Positions 49,321-56,738 of a DNA stretch of 64,000 bases are shown piece by piece. How positions within the stretch are numbered: the stretch's first letter is position 1; the number at the start of each line of letters is the position of its first letter. Both the position numbers and the translations under genes were made by a program. This DNA comes from Oscillospiraceae bacterium (GTDB lineage Bacteria > Bacillota > Clostridia > Oscillospirales > Acutalibacteraceae), in assembly GCA_031270605.1 (NCBI GenBank), contig JAISXG010000022.1, positions 1-64,000 on the forward strand, given 5' to 3'. Under the pieces are notes generated by a model. The model made no database searches and was not told where the DNA came from. It was given only the letters and a program-made list of their open reading frames with translations.

Positions 49321-49350
49321 TTGCTTACATGATGAGAGGTGTGTAAGCAA
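49321..49350 (+). promoter_or_regulatory. Inverted repeat enclosing the SD of the XRE gene
   Basis: TTGCTTACA (49321-49329) and TGTAAGCAA (49342-49350) are perfect 9-bp arms; the loop holds GAGAGGTG, the SD, and the second arm includes the A of the ATG. As RNA it would place the start codon at the base of a stem; as DNA it would be an autorepression site. Confidence 0.55.
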
Positions 49351-49682
49351 TGAAAAGTATCAATGAAATGTTAAAGGATTTGAGAGAAGATAAAGATTTA
49401 ACACAAAGGGATATTGCAAAACTGTTAGGTACAACGCAACAATATTATTCCAAGTATGAGAGTGGACATAAAGAACTGCCTATTCGTCATCTAATTACAT
49501 TAGCAGATTTTTATAAAGTTCCTGCTGATTTGATATTAGGCAGAATTGAATACGCCGCAGTAAAAGCTGATAACTCTGAATACACAAAGTGGGTAAAAGG
49601 GATAGCGGATTTAAGCCCGGAAAATAAAAAGGCTATATTTGATTATATTGAACTTCTAAAGTTGAAAGATAAAAAACAGTAA
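49350..49682 (+). CDS. XRE-family HTH regulator (110 aa)
   Basis: HTH at about residues 5-62 (MLKDLREDKDLTQRDIAKLL, TTQQYYSKYESGHKELPIRH, LADFYKVPADLILGR) followed by a short C-terminal helix (DLSPENKKAIFDYIELLKLK). It is a typical Cro-like regulator of integrative elements. The start is fixed by GAGAGGTG inside the inverted repeat. Divergent from the glycosylase gene; probably controls it and itself. Confidence 0.85.
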   Translation: MKSINEMLKDLREDKDLTQRDIAKLLGTTQQYYSKYESGHKELPIRHLITLADFYKVPADLILGRIEYAAVKADNSEYTKWVKGIADLSPENKKAIFDYIELLKLKDKKQ

Positions 49683-49866
49683 TAACCTATGGTCTGTTAA
49701 GTTCGTAATTTAACACGGTTTTTATGGCTATTTTGGATTTTAACTGAGCAGAGTTTTTTTACCTCCAAAAAAGCCAAAAAATCCATGACATAATAAAAAA
49801 GCGGCTATAATTGACTAACCGCTCAAATGATTTGTGACAATAAATTGTTTGCGACTGGAGTAAAAT
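49683..49866. terminator. Terminators between the convergent XRE genes
   Basis: At about 49795-49823, AGCGG and CCGCT enclose a 14-nt loop; on the minus strand this is followed by TTTTTTA, giving a terminator for the gene at 49867. No comparable strong stem is seen directly after the plus-strand gene. The rest of this stretch is AT-rich without a gene. Confidence 0.5.
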
Positions 49867-50526
49867 TCAGTCGTTTTTTTTCGTTTGCTCAAAATTAGTT
49901 TTTAACCTTAATTCCTCGATTCTGTCTTTTGGAATATCCTTTTTCAGTTGCACAACATCATTTTGAATAAAGCCTAATTCCGCCAACTCTAACAGGTCTT
50001 TATTATATGGAGTCGTATCAAATTCTGCACCTTCAAGTAACCCCAAAAATGCTTTGTCTTTATAGACTATTTTCCCTGCAATCATATATTGATTTGTTAA
50101 ATATCGAAATAAATGAGCGAACAAATCAGTTTCCTCTTCATAGTGATTTTCTATTAAAATGCTAATGATTTCTATCTTCCAATGGTTGGAATCCCTCTTG
50201 TTTAATGTTCTTAATTTCTTGATTGCTTCTTCTGTTAGCCCTGTTTCCAACTGTATGAAATTATTTTTTGGATTTTCACAATCATGCTTGCCAAAAAAAT
50301 AATTTGGAGAGATGTCCAGAGCTTCCGTAAGTTTTTGAATATTTGTATATCGCGGCTCTCGGTTTTTTGTGAACCAATCAGTAATAGCAGATGATGATAT
50401 TTTTGATTTGCCTGCAAGTTCTTTTTTTGTCATTTTTCGTTTTTTCATTATTTTGAATAATCTTTGTATCCATTCTCTGCTTTCACCGGGTGCTAATGTC
50501 ATTTCTCTGCCCTGCCAGTTTTCCAT
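49867..50526 (-). CDS. XRE-family HTH regulator with C-terminal domain (219 aa)
   Basis: N-terminal HTH (about 20-85: WIQRLFKIMKKRKMTKKELA, KISSSAITDWFTKNREPRYT, ALDISPNYFFG) with a helical C-terminal domain of about 120 aa (KKLRTLNKRDSNHWKIEIIS, YLTNQYMIAGKIVYKDKAF, KDLLELAELGFIQNDVVQLK). No S24 peptidase dyad is visible, so it is not a LexA/CI-type self-cleaving repressor. AGGGG upstream of the ATG. It is divergent from the primase-like operon, whose promoter region carries two matching operators; probably the island's repressor. Confidence 0.8.
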   Translation of the reverse strand: MENWQGREMTLAPGESREWIQRLFKIMKKRKMTKKELAGKSKISSSAITDWFTKNREPRYTNIQKLTEALDISPNYFFGKHDCENPKNNFIQLETGLTEEAIKKLRTLNKRDSNHWKIEIISILIENHYEEETDLFAHLFRYLTNQYMIAGKIVYKDKAFLGLLEGAEFDTTPYNKDLLELAELGFIQNDVVQLKKDIPKDRIEELRLKTNFEQTKKND

Positions 50527-50544
50527 ATACTATACCCCTTCATA

Positions 50545-50562
50545 AATCCGATATATCGAATT
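50545..50562. promoter_or_regulatory. Candidate operator O1 in the divergent control region
   Basis: AATCCGATATATCGAATT contains the perfect palindrome CGATATATCG and matches the second site AATCC-N8-GGATT at 50665 in arm sequence and spacing. It lies just before the start of the minus-strand XRE gene, which suits autorepression. Confidence 0.5.
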
Positions 50563-50605
50563 AAAATCAACAAAAAAATAAATTTGTACGAATGATAAAA
50601 TATCT

Positions 50606-50634
50606 GTGACACAGCAAAATTTATCCTGTATAAT
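50606..50634 (+). promoter_or_regulatory. Promoter of the primase-recombinase side
   Basis: -35 GTGACA (50606-50611), 17-nt spacer, -10 TATAAT (50629-50634). Operator candidate O2 (AATCC-N8-GGATT, 50665-50682) lies about 25 bp downstream of the predicted start, where a bound repressor would block elongation. Confidence 0.6.
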
Positions 50635-50664
50635 AGCGATTGTTAACTTCATATCCCAAACCAT

Positions 50665-50682
50665 AATCCAGTATATAGGATT
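50665..50682. promoter_or_regulatory. Candidate operator O2
   Basis: AATCC (50665-50669) and GGATT (50678-50682) with an 8-bp AT-only centre; same arm spacing as O1 at 50545. Confidence 0.5.
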
Positions 50683-50732
50683 TTAGTTAAAAAATCAAGT
50701 TCAATTTTATTATAGAAGAGGAAGGATATTTC

Positions 50733-50900
50733 ATGATGGATACAACGCCACGGGTTGAATTATCAGACAAGCAAGTGGAGCAATTGGCTTTTGCGTTGTA
50801 TCCGTCCGCGATGGATTTCTGTAAAAAAGCTATGGATAACTCAAAAAACAAGAAAAAGGAGTGTCAGTCAGATGACAAAGAAAAAAAAGACAAATCTTAA
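50733..50900 (+). CDS. Small hypothetical protein (55 aa) upstream of the primase-like gene
   Basis: Two tandem ATG codons after GAGGAAGGA open MMDTTPRVELSDKQVEQLAF, ALYPSAMDFCKKAMDNSKNK and a lysine/aspartate-rich tail ending KKDKS. Its last 29 nt overlap the start of the DUF3987 gene in another frame, giving translational coupling. The ELSDKQVEQLAFALYPSAMDF segment is like short proteins encoded before primase-like genes in Firmicute elements. Coordinates carry an uncertainty of a base because of a long A run near the end. Confidence 0.55.
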   Translation: MMDTTPRVELSDKQVEQLAFALYPSAMDFCKKAMDNSKNKKKECQSDDKEKKDKS

Positions 50901-53070
50901 CCATGAAAGCAAAATCGCCGTTATGGTAGACCCTGTTACGTTTAAGGAAAAACCGAGTGCCAAACAGGTAGCGGGAATTAAACCGCGATTATTGACCGAG
51001 GGGGTTAGCTACCTTACGATGGGGCAGATTATCGACAGAATCAAAGCAGGACATACCATTTGTCCCGGCGTGCTGGAGGGTGGTGCAAAGGCTGGTAACT
51101 GGATAAGCCAGCAGTTGTTTATGGTGGATATCGATAACAACGCTAATTTGCCGTACTTGACTCCAGAAAGGGCGATGGAAATCTGTAAGGATAACAAGTT
51201 ATCCCTTGCCTTTTATTATTTTAGCTTTTCCCATTCTAAAGATAAACCAAAGTTTCGCTTGTGTTTTATTACTGATGAAATCATAAAGGACGAAACAACA
51301 CGCAATAACATAATGCAAACACTCATTTCGTACTTCCCCCAAAGTGACCGCTCATGTAAGAACGCCGACCGCTTTTTTTATGGCACAAATAAAGAGGTGC
51401 GTATTTTGGATTTAGAAGCGCGTATTTGCCTCGCAAATTTTACGCATGAGTTTTCATTGCCGGATAGTGCAACCGGCCATACGCGCCAAAATAGGAGCAA
51501 TCGGCTCCTTGCTGATTTGATCAGGTCATTTGATTTTCTTGATTATCTGAAAAAACGCAACGGTAAAATCACATCAGATAGTGGAAACACTGTCCATTTT
51601 GAAGATTGTGAAGTGTGCGGACACCATGATAACCTTGTGTATTTCAAGAATACAAACACCTTCTACTGTTACTCGCCTGATGGCAAACAAGGCGGAAGTA
51701 TCATTGATTATCTTATGATAACTAAAAATATGGACACAGCCCAAGCAACCAATTATTTTATAAACAGCTTGTGCGAGACGGACAATTTCCTGGAATGGCA
51801 GCCACCTGTTCCATTTATCGAGGTAGCATCACCGCCGTTTCCCATTAAATCGTTACCCACTCCATTAAGAGATTATGTTTTAGCTGTGGCAGAAACAACG
51901 CAAACACCTGTTGATATGGCTTCTGTTGCTATATTGGCAGTTATGGCAGCATGTTTACAAGGCAAATTTAAAATTATGGGAAAGCCTGATTGGTTTGAAC
52001 CGCTAAATATATATTGTATTATTGCCGCCAATCCCGGCGAGCGCAAATCCCCTGTAATGAGACATTTAACGGAGTGTTTGCATGAATATGAGAAACAAAT
52101 AAAGCCCTTACGATTAATAGCAGATAATTCGACGCCTGAAGCTCTAACAACGGTGCTTGCAAATAATGGCGGTAATTTATCAATCATTTCAAGCGAGGGC
52201 GGAATATTTGATATATTGGGTGGAGCATACAATAATAGGGTAAATATTGACACCCTGTTAAAGGCCCATGACGGTGACCTTATTTGTGTAGACAGAAAAG
52301 GCAGGGAGACAGAGAGGATAGAAAACCCCGCTCTTACGATTCTATTAACTGTTCAACCTCATGTTTTAAACAAATTTATAAGTAACGATATTTTTCGAGA
52401 CAGGGGGTTGGTGGCAAGGTTTCTATACTCTATGCCGCCCTCAAAGGTAGGAACCCGACGCTATAAAACTAAAGCGATACCGCAAGAAGTAAAGGATAGG
52501 TATAAAAAACTTTGTTTCAAACTGCTTAAAATCAAAGCGAGAGAACCGCAACTACTAACGGTGAATTCCAATGCAAACAGAGAATTAGAGGATTTTTTTA
52601 ATGAATTGGAGGCTAAGCTCAAAGATGATTTTGAGGATATTGTGGATTTTGCGAGCAAGCTGCATGGTAGGTCATTGAGAGTTGCAGGAATTTTGCACAT
52701 CGTAAAATATGGTGATGCTGCGCAAAATAAACCTATTTCCAGTCAAACCGTGCGAGAAGCAAAAGAAATAGGGCTGTATTTTTTAGAGCACGCAAAAATC
52801 ATATATAGGTTATCGGGTGGAACCACACTGCAAAAACAGGCAATATACATATTGAGGCAATTGAAAAAGTATCCTGAGCGAGAATATATACCGAGCGCAA
52901 TAAAACGAATCTGCCGCGGCGTATTTAATAGGACAGAGGATATTATGCCCGCTTTGGACTTACTGGTGGAATACGGATATCTACAGGAACGGTACGTTCC
53001 CTATAAGCAATTTGGTGGTAGGCCACCCGCGAATAAATATGTGCTCAATCCCCTATATTTTGATGAATAA
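50872..53070 (+). CDS. DUF3987 primase/ATPase-like replication protein (732 aa)
   Basis: Three parts are visible. An N-terminal primase-polymerase-like domain (about 15-185) has FMVDIDNNANLPYLTPERAM (acidic DxD) and HSKDKPKFRLCF, then FFYGTNKEV. A CHC2-like zinc finger (about 210-250) reads CEVCGHHDNLVYF ... FYCYSPDGKQGGSIIDYLM. A DUF3987 helicase-like ATPase (about 290-590) has the Walker A variant AANPGERKSP, SEGGIFDILGG and LTVQPHVLNKFI. The ATG at 50872 with GGAG upstream is preferred over a TTG at 50755 that overlaps the small gene. This protein likely initiates replication of the excised element or supports its maintenance. Confidence 0.82.
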   Translation: MTKKKKTNLNHESKIAVMVDPVTFKEKPSAKQVAGIKPRLLTEGVSYLTMGQIIDRIKAGHTICPGVLEGGAKAGNWISQQLFMVDIDNNANLPYLTPERAMEICKDNKLSLAFYYFSFSHSKDKPKFRLCFITDEIIKDETTRNNIMQTLISYFPQSDRSCKNADRFFYGTNKEVRILDLEARICLANFTHEFSLPDSATGHTRQNRSNRLLADLIRSFDFLDYLKKRNGKITSDSGNTVHFEDCEVCGHHDNLVYFKNTNTFYCYSPDGKQGGSIIDYLMITKNMDTAQATNYFINSLCETDNFLEWQPPVPFIEVASPPFPIKSLPTPLRDYVLAVAETTQTPVDMASVAILAVMAACLQGKFKIMGKPDWFEPLNIYCIIAANPGERKSPVMRHLTECLHEYEKQIKPLRLIADNSTPEALTTVLANNGGNLSIISSEGGIFDILGGAYNNRVNIDTLLKAHDGDLICVDRKGRETERIENPALTILLTVQPHVLNKFISNDIFRDRGLVARFLYSMPPSKVGTRRYKTKAIPQEVKDRYKKLCFKLLKIKAREPQLLTVNSNANRELEDFFNELEAKLKDDFEDIVDFASKLHGRSLRVAGILHIVKYGDAAQNKPISSQTVREAKEIGLYFLEHAKIIYRLSGGTTLQKQAIYILRQLKKYPEREYIPSAIKRICRGVFNRTEDIMPALDLLVEYGYLQERYVPYKQFGGRPPANKYVLNPLYFDE

Positions 53071-53132
53071 TCCATTTAGATTTAACCGCGAAAGCCTTAT
53101 AATTATCTTATCAAAAAAGGAGGTGGAGCCAT

Positions 53133-54698
53133 ATGAACGTGGTATTGTACGGGCGGTTTTCCTGTGAAAAGCAAAATGAGCAATCCATTGAGGGCCAGTT
53201 GGAAGCCTGCCGCAATTTCGCCAACTCAAAAGGTTATACGATTATTAATGAGTACACGGACGTTGCCATGTCAGGCCGGGACGATAAACGTCCCAGCTTG
53301 CAACGCATGGTGCAAGACAGCGAAAGCGGTATTTTTCAAGCGGTAATTGTATGGAAGTTCGACCGGTTTTTCCGTAGCTGCCGGTTGAGCAGTAAATACC
53401 GGGAGATTCTGAAAAACAACGGTGTTGACCTTATTTCGGCTATGGAGTATTTAGGCGAGGGACCCCAAAAGATTATTCTGCAATCATTATTTGACGGCAT
53501 GGCCGAGTTCTATTCCGCGAATTTAGCCGAAAACGTGATCAGGGGTATGGGGCAGAACGCCCAAAAATGCCTGTCGAACGGCGGTACGATCCCCCTTGGA
53601 TATAAAATTATTGATAAGCGATACCAGATAGACGAACAAACCGCCCCTTATGTAAAAAAGGTCTTTGAGATGTACGCAGGGGGAGAAAGGGCAATCGACA
53701 TTGCCGCGTATTTGAATGAACGCGGAATTCGAACCGCCCAGGGAGCAAAATTCAACAAGAGCTCGTTTAAGACGATGCTCCAAAACCCAAAGTATATCGG
53801 CATTTACTCTTACAGTGGCTACGCAACCGAAGGCGGTGTTCCCCGCATTATATCGGATGAACTGTTTAACGCGGTGGCCGAGCGGCTTCGAAAAAACAAA
53901 AAGGCCCCTGCAAGGGCCAAAGCCAATATGGAATACCTGTTGACGACAAAGCTATTCTGCGGACACTGTAAGGATTTGATGGTCGGCTCCAGCACCTCTA
54001 AGAAAGGCGGTGTATATTATTACTATTATGTTTGCAAAAGCACTATATTAAAAGCTAAAACCTGTGATAAAAAACGGGTTAACAAAGAGACAATAGAAGA
54101 ACTCATTCTCAAGTTGTGCCGGGAGCAGTTAGAGAATAAAAATATTGATAAACTCGTCCGAAAGATAAGCTCTATCAGTAAAAAACAAAAGGAAAGCCTG
54201 CATATCACTCGATTATCGGAGGCCTTGAAAAGTAATGAGGCGCAGCGAAAAAACCTTATGCAGTCTTTGAAGGAATGTGAATACGAGGGAGTCCGTAAAG
54301 GGATATACGCCGAACTGAACGACTTAGACAAGGCAAAAGCGGAGTTGGAAAAGGATTTAGCCATCGAGAAATCCCACAGTTTCATACCATCCGAAGAACA
54401 ACTCCGTACGTTTTTTCGGGTACTGAAAGCCGGGGACAAGGACGATTTAAAAACCCGTAAGGCATTGATTGACATTTTTATAAACGCGGTCTATCTGTAT
54501 GATGACAACAACGGCAGAAACCGAAAAATCACCGTAGTATTCAATAGCGGCAAACGCCCCGTGACCATAGAAAACATACCGATTGACGATATCAGCCTTA
54601 ACTTTGAAAGGCAGTCCAGTTATTATATCGAGGCCAAAGGTTCACCACACAGGAAACTTATAAGAACTTTTACTTTTTTACAGGCGGTTTCGCTATAA
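53133..54698 (+). CDS. Large serine recombinase (site-specific integrase)
   Basis: Catalyses integration and excision. The resolvase domain (1-145) has nucleophile Ser10 in YGRFSCEKQNEQSIEGQ, AMSGRDDKRPSLQRM, VIVWKFDRFFRS with catalytic Arg, and the recombinase domain (about 155-260: IPLGYKI, MYAGGERAIDIAAYLNERGI); the zinc ribbon (about 272-315, FCGHCKDLMVG and YVCKST...TCDK) and a coiled coil (about 335-410, ISKKQKESLHITRLSEALKS) follow. SD AAGGAGGTGG. Its last 16 codons lie within the right attachment repeat, so integration or excision exchanges its C-terminus (KLIRTFTFLQAVSL versus KLIRTFTSLQAVSP encoded at the left end). Confidence 0.95.
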   Translation: MNVVLYGRFSCEKQNEQSIEGQLEACRNFANSKGYTIINEYTDVAMSGRDDKRPSLQRMVQDSESGIFQAVIVWKFDRFFRSCRLSSKYREILKNNGVDLISAMEYLGEGPQKIILQSLFDGMAEFYSANLAENVIRGMGQNAQKCLSNGGTIPLGYKIIDKRYQIDEQTAPYVKKVFEMYAGGERAIDIAAYLNERGIRTAQGAKFNKSSFKTMLQNPKYIGIYSYSGYATEGGVPRIISDELFNAVAERLRKNKKAPARAKANMEYLLTTKLFCGHCKDLMVGSSTSKKGGVYYYYYVCKSTILKAKTCDKKRVNKETIEELILKLCREQLENKNIDKLVRKISSISKKQKESLHITRLSEALKSNEAQRKNLMQSLKECEYEGVRKGIYAELNDLDKAKAELEKDLAIEKSHSFIPSEEQLRTFFRVLKAGDKDDLKTRKALIDIFINAVYLYDDNNGRNRKITVVFNSGKRPVTIENIPIDDISLNFERQSSYYIEAKGSPHRKLIRTFTFLQAVSL

Positions 54699-54712
54699 CG
54701 GTGTTCTTATAA
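54652..54712 (+). repeat. Right attachment repeat (attR candidate)
   Basis: Matches 39778-39838 at 57/61 positions, with the same TTATAAGAAC/GTTCTTATAA dyad. It covers the last codons and stop of the recombinase gene. Just upstream GGTTCACCA mimics the tRNA-Lys 3' end GGGTCACCA. Confidence 0.8.
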
Positions 54713-54725
54713 GTACCAACAGAAG

Positions 54726-54760
54726 AAGCGGTAGGGGTTAAACACCTTTACCGCTTTTTT
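54726..54760 (+). terminator. Terminator of the recombinase gene
   Basis: AAGCGGTA.GGG pairs with CC.TTACCGC, followed by TTTTTT. Structurally equivalent to the terminator at 39852. Confidence 0.85.
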
Positions 54761-54950
54761 ACGTTAATTATATATGTTCTTAATCTTCTTTGAAGTGTAT
54801 CCCAACGCCTCTTCTTTATATGGATTTGTTGAGGATGCATCTGTCAATACAGGTCAAAAAATCCCTCTGCTTTTAAAAAGTTGAACGGCTATAAAACCAA
54901 AATTGCTGCTTCATCGAATCCAAGTCAAGCGGTGTTGCGCTGAAATACAC
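54761..54950. other. Intergenic region with a TATAG-type repeat end
   Basis: No gene. On the minus strand TTATAGCCGTTCAACT (54881-54896) is identical to the sequence next to the 2956-3032 hairpin (3032-3047) and resembles the terminal repeat of the dispersed elements; a matching opposite end was not found, so this may be a half element left after island insertion. Confidence 0.4.
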
Positions 54951-54988
54951 GCCCCCCGAACCACTGCAATACAGTGTGTCCGGGGGGC
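54951..54988 (-). terminator. Terminator of the secreted metallophosphatase gene
   Basis: GCCCCCCGAACCACTG and CAGTGTGTCCGGGGGGC pair (with two mismatches) around a 6-nt loop: a very GC-rich stem 5 bp beyond the stop codon. The T tract on the minus side is poor. Confidence 0.75.
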
Positions 54989-54993
54989 TCTGT

Positions 54994-56466
54994 TTATTTA
55001 CCCATGAGCGCTTCGCTCAGGGAAAACTTTCTGTTTCCCAGCAAGCCGGCGGTTCTGTAATCATAATACCGGCCGATATTGTTGCCCATCATCGCGATTC
55101 TGCCAAGCAGCTTCACAAAGGAATAATAGAACGGCAGCTTGCCGATTTCGCGTTCGCTCTGTGGAATGGTTTTTTCGATCGTAAAGGTATTGAAGCATTC
55201 ACCGCTTTCCACTGTGTAAGAATTAATGGTGAGCGTTGTGTCCGTAAAATCAATAATGTTGTAAATGATCTCCTGCGTCAGATAGGCAAAGGCTACGTTC
55301 TCGCCCAAAGGCGGGTCTTCGGCACTGCGCGGGCGGTTAATGGAGCCAGAGGCCATATAAATAGTGCCCTCGGGGTTTGAGACGCTGCTCTGGCCCACAA
55401 GGCTCTGCTGCGTCGTTTTGCCGGACATCACGTTTGATATGCTGTAATAATGGCTGTGGCCGCTGAGCACAAGGTCAACATTATATTTGTCCATCAACGG
55501 GGTCCAGCAGATTCGCAGCAGCTCGTTTTCCTGTTCGCGCGACTCAATTCTGCCGCCGAACAGCTCGTGGTGGAACATTAAAACACGCCACTGCACGTCA
55601 GGGTTCGCACTGACGGCCTCCTCGATAAAGCGGTCATGCTCCTGCATGGAGGAGTTGTTGCTGTCCATCGACAAAAAGAGTGCGTTGCCCTTCACAAACC
55701 AGTAGTCTCCGCCGATGTAGGACTGCACCGCGGCCTGCGTATCCTCGTTGGGATAATTGAAAAAGTCCTTGTACGCCACGCCCTTTTTGTCGTGGTTGCC
55801 GATGGTGCCCGCAAAGGAAAGGGACTTCATGGCCGGTGCGGAGGCGAGGCCCAGATACTCCTCACGCAAGCCCTCGGAGGCCTGGTCGCCCGCAGAAAGC
55901 GCAATGGAAATATCGGCGTTGCGGGAAAGCGCCGCGTCCAGCATTGTGCTGTAGGTGTAGGACTGCTTGGCGATGTTCAGCTCGTCCGCTTCATCCTCGG
56001 AAACGTGGATGTCATTGACATAAATCGCCGAAAAGTCGGAAGACGCAAGGGTTTTGAAGCTGTAGGTTTTAGACTGCTCGGTTTGGGTGCGGCAGGAATA
56101 ATAATAGGTGGTGTCCGCCGCAAGGCCGGTCACCACGGCCGCATAGGAGCGGTCATTTTCCGGCGTCACGGTAAACGTGGCCTCAAAGCGCTCAAAATTC
56201 AGCAGGTCGGCGTCTGTGCTCAAAAGCACATAGCCCTCGCCGCTGTCCGCCGGCGCGTACCAACGAAGATAACGCTCGGTTTCGTCGCTGCCGGGCGCAA
56301 GCACAATGCCCGCGTCAAGGTCCGCATCATTATCCCATTGTTCATACCACTCGTCAAGGCTGACGGTCGGAATCGGCTCGGCGTTTACGCTCGTGCCTAT
56401 TAATGACGCAAGCAGGAGCGAGAGAACCAGCAATACACTGGCGGATATTTGCATTGTCTTTTTCAA
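54994..56466 (-). CDS. Exported purple-acid-phosphatase-like metallophosphoesterase
   Basis: A 490-aa protein with signal peptide (SASVLLVLSLLLASLIGTSV-NAEP). An FN3/PAP-N domain (about 60-135, YLRWYAPADSGEGYVLL; AADTTYYYSC) precedes the phosphoesterase core: NDIHVSEDEAD (D-x-H, about 145), SAGDQASEG, IGNHDKKGV (about 200), LMFHHELFGG and LVLSGHSHYYSISNV (about 320). The start is TTG 56466 after GGGGG (7 nt spacing); longer starts run through the promoter. It likely releases phosphate from organic esters outside the cell. Homologous in plan to 19690 but without the C-terminal stalk domain. Confidence 0.87.
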   Translation of the reverse strand: MKKTMQISASVLLVLSLLLASLIGTSVNAEPIPTVSLDEWYEQWDNDADLDAGIVLAPGSDETERYLRWYAPADSGEGYVLLSTDADLLNFERFEATFTVTPENDRSYAAVVTGLAADTTYYYSCRTQTEQSKTYSFKTLASSDFSAIYVNDIHVSEDEADELNIAKQSYTYSTMLDAALSRNADISIALSAGDQASEGLREEYLGLASAPAMKSLSFAGTIGNHDKKGVAYKDFFNYPNEDTQAAVQSYIGGDYWFVKGNALFLSMDSNNSSMQEHDRFIEEAVSANPDVQWRVLMFHHELFGGRIESREQENELLRICWTPLMDKYNVDLVLSGHSHYYSISNVMSGKTTQQSLVGQSSVSNPEGTIYMASGSINRPRSAEDPPLGENVAFAYLTQEIIYNIIDFTDTTLTINSYTVESGECFNTFTIEKTIPQSEREIGKLPFYYSFVKLLGRIAMMGNNIGRYYDYRTAGLLGNRKFSLSEALMGK

Positions 56467-56564
56467 AAAAAAACCCCCTTCATAAAATAAGCCCTCTCTT
56501 TGGCGGGCTTTGTCGCGATGTACGAAAAAAACGGCAGGAGAAAAAACCGCCATCAATCAAATAA

Positions 56565-56593
56565 ACCATAGCATAAAATGGCTGTTTTGTCAA
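56565..56593 (-). promoter_or_regulatory. Promoter of the secreted metallophosphatase gene
   Basis: Minus strand -35 TTGACA (56588-56593), 17-nt spacer, -10 TATGGT (56565-56570). Confidence 0.65.
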
Positions 56594-56665
56594 CGAAAAA
56601 AGACCGTAATGTAAATTTTATATTAAAAACATTAAAAATCCGTGTAAAATTTACAAGTGCCGCAA

Positions 56666-56694
56666 TTGACAGTAAAAAGCTGCGGTGCTATAAT
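56666..56694 (+). promoter_or_regulatory. Consensus promoter of the SPFH-ATPase operon
   Basis: Perfect -35 TTGACA (56666-56671), 17-nt spacer, perfect -10 TATAAT (56689-56694), about 40 bp before the TTG start of the first gene. The strength suggests high constitutive expression. Confidence 0.85.
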
Positions 56695-56738
56695 CAAGAA
56701 TTAGCGAGCTATAATTTCTGATTGGGAGATGATATCCC

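Larger units (their letters stand above)
39776..54712. mobile_element. Integrated island at tRNA-Lys, large serine recombinase type
   Basis: AT-rich block bounded by a 61-bp direct repeat (39778-39838 and 54652-54712) next to tRNA-Lys. It carries a large serine recombinase at its right end, a DUF3987 primase/ATPase-like protein, XRE regulators, a restriction-modification-like pair and assorted cargo. No conjugation (relaxase, T4SS) or phage structural genes are visible, so it is best described as a small integrative element or satellite, possibly mobilisable in trans. A tyrosine-recombinase relic inside indicates layered insertions. Confidence 0.8.

Noticed and set aside
39776-54712. Prophage
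   Set aside because: Repressor-like XRE, primase-like and recombinase genes are present, but no terminase, portal, capsid, tail or lysis genes are visible.
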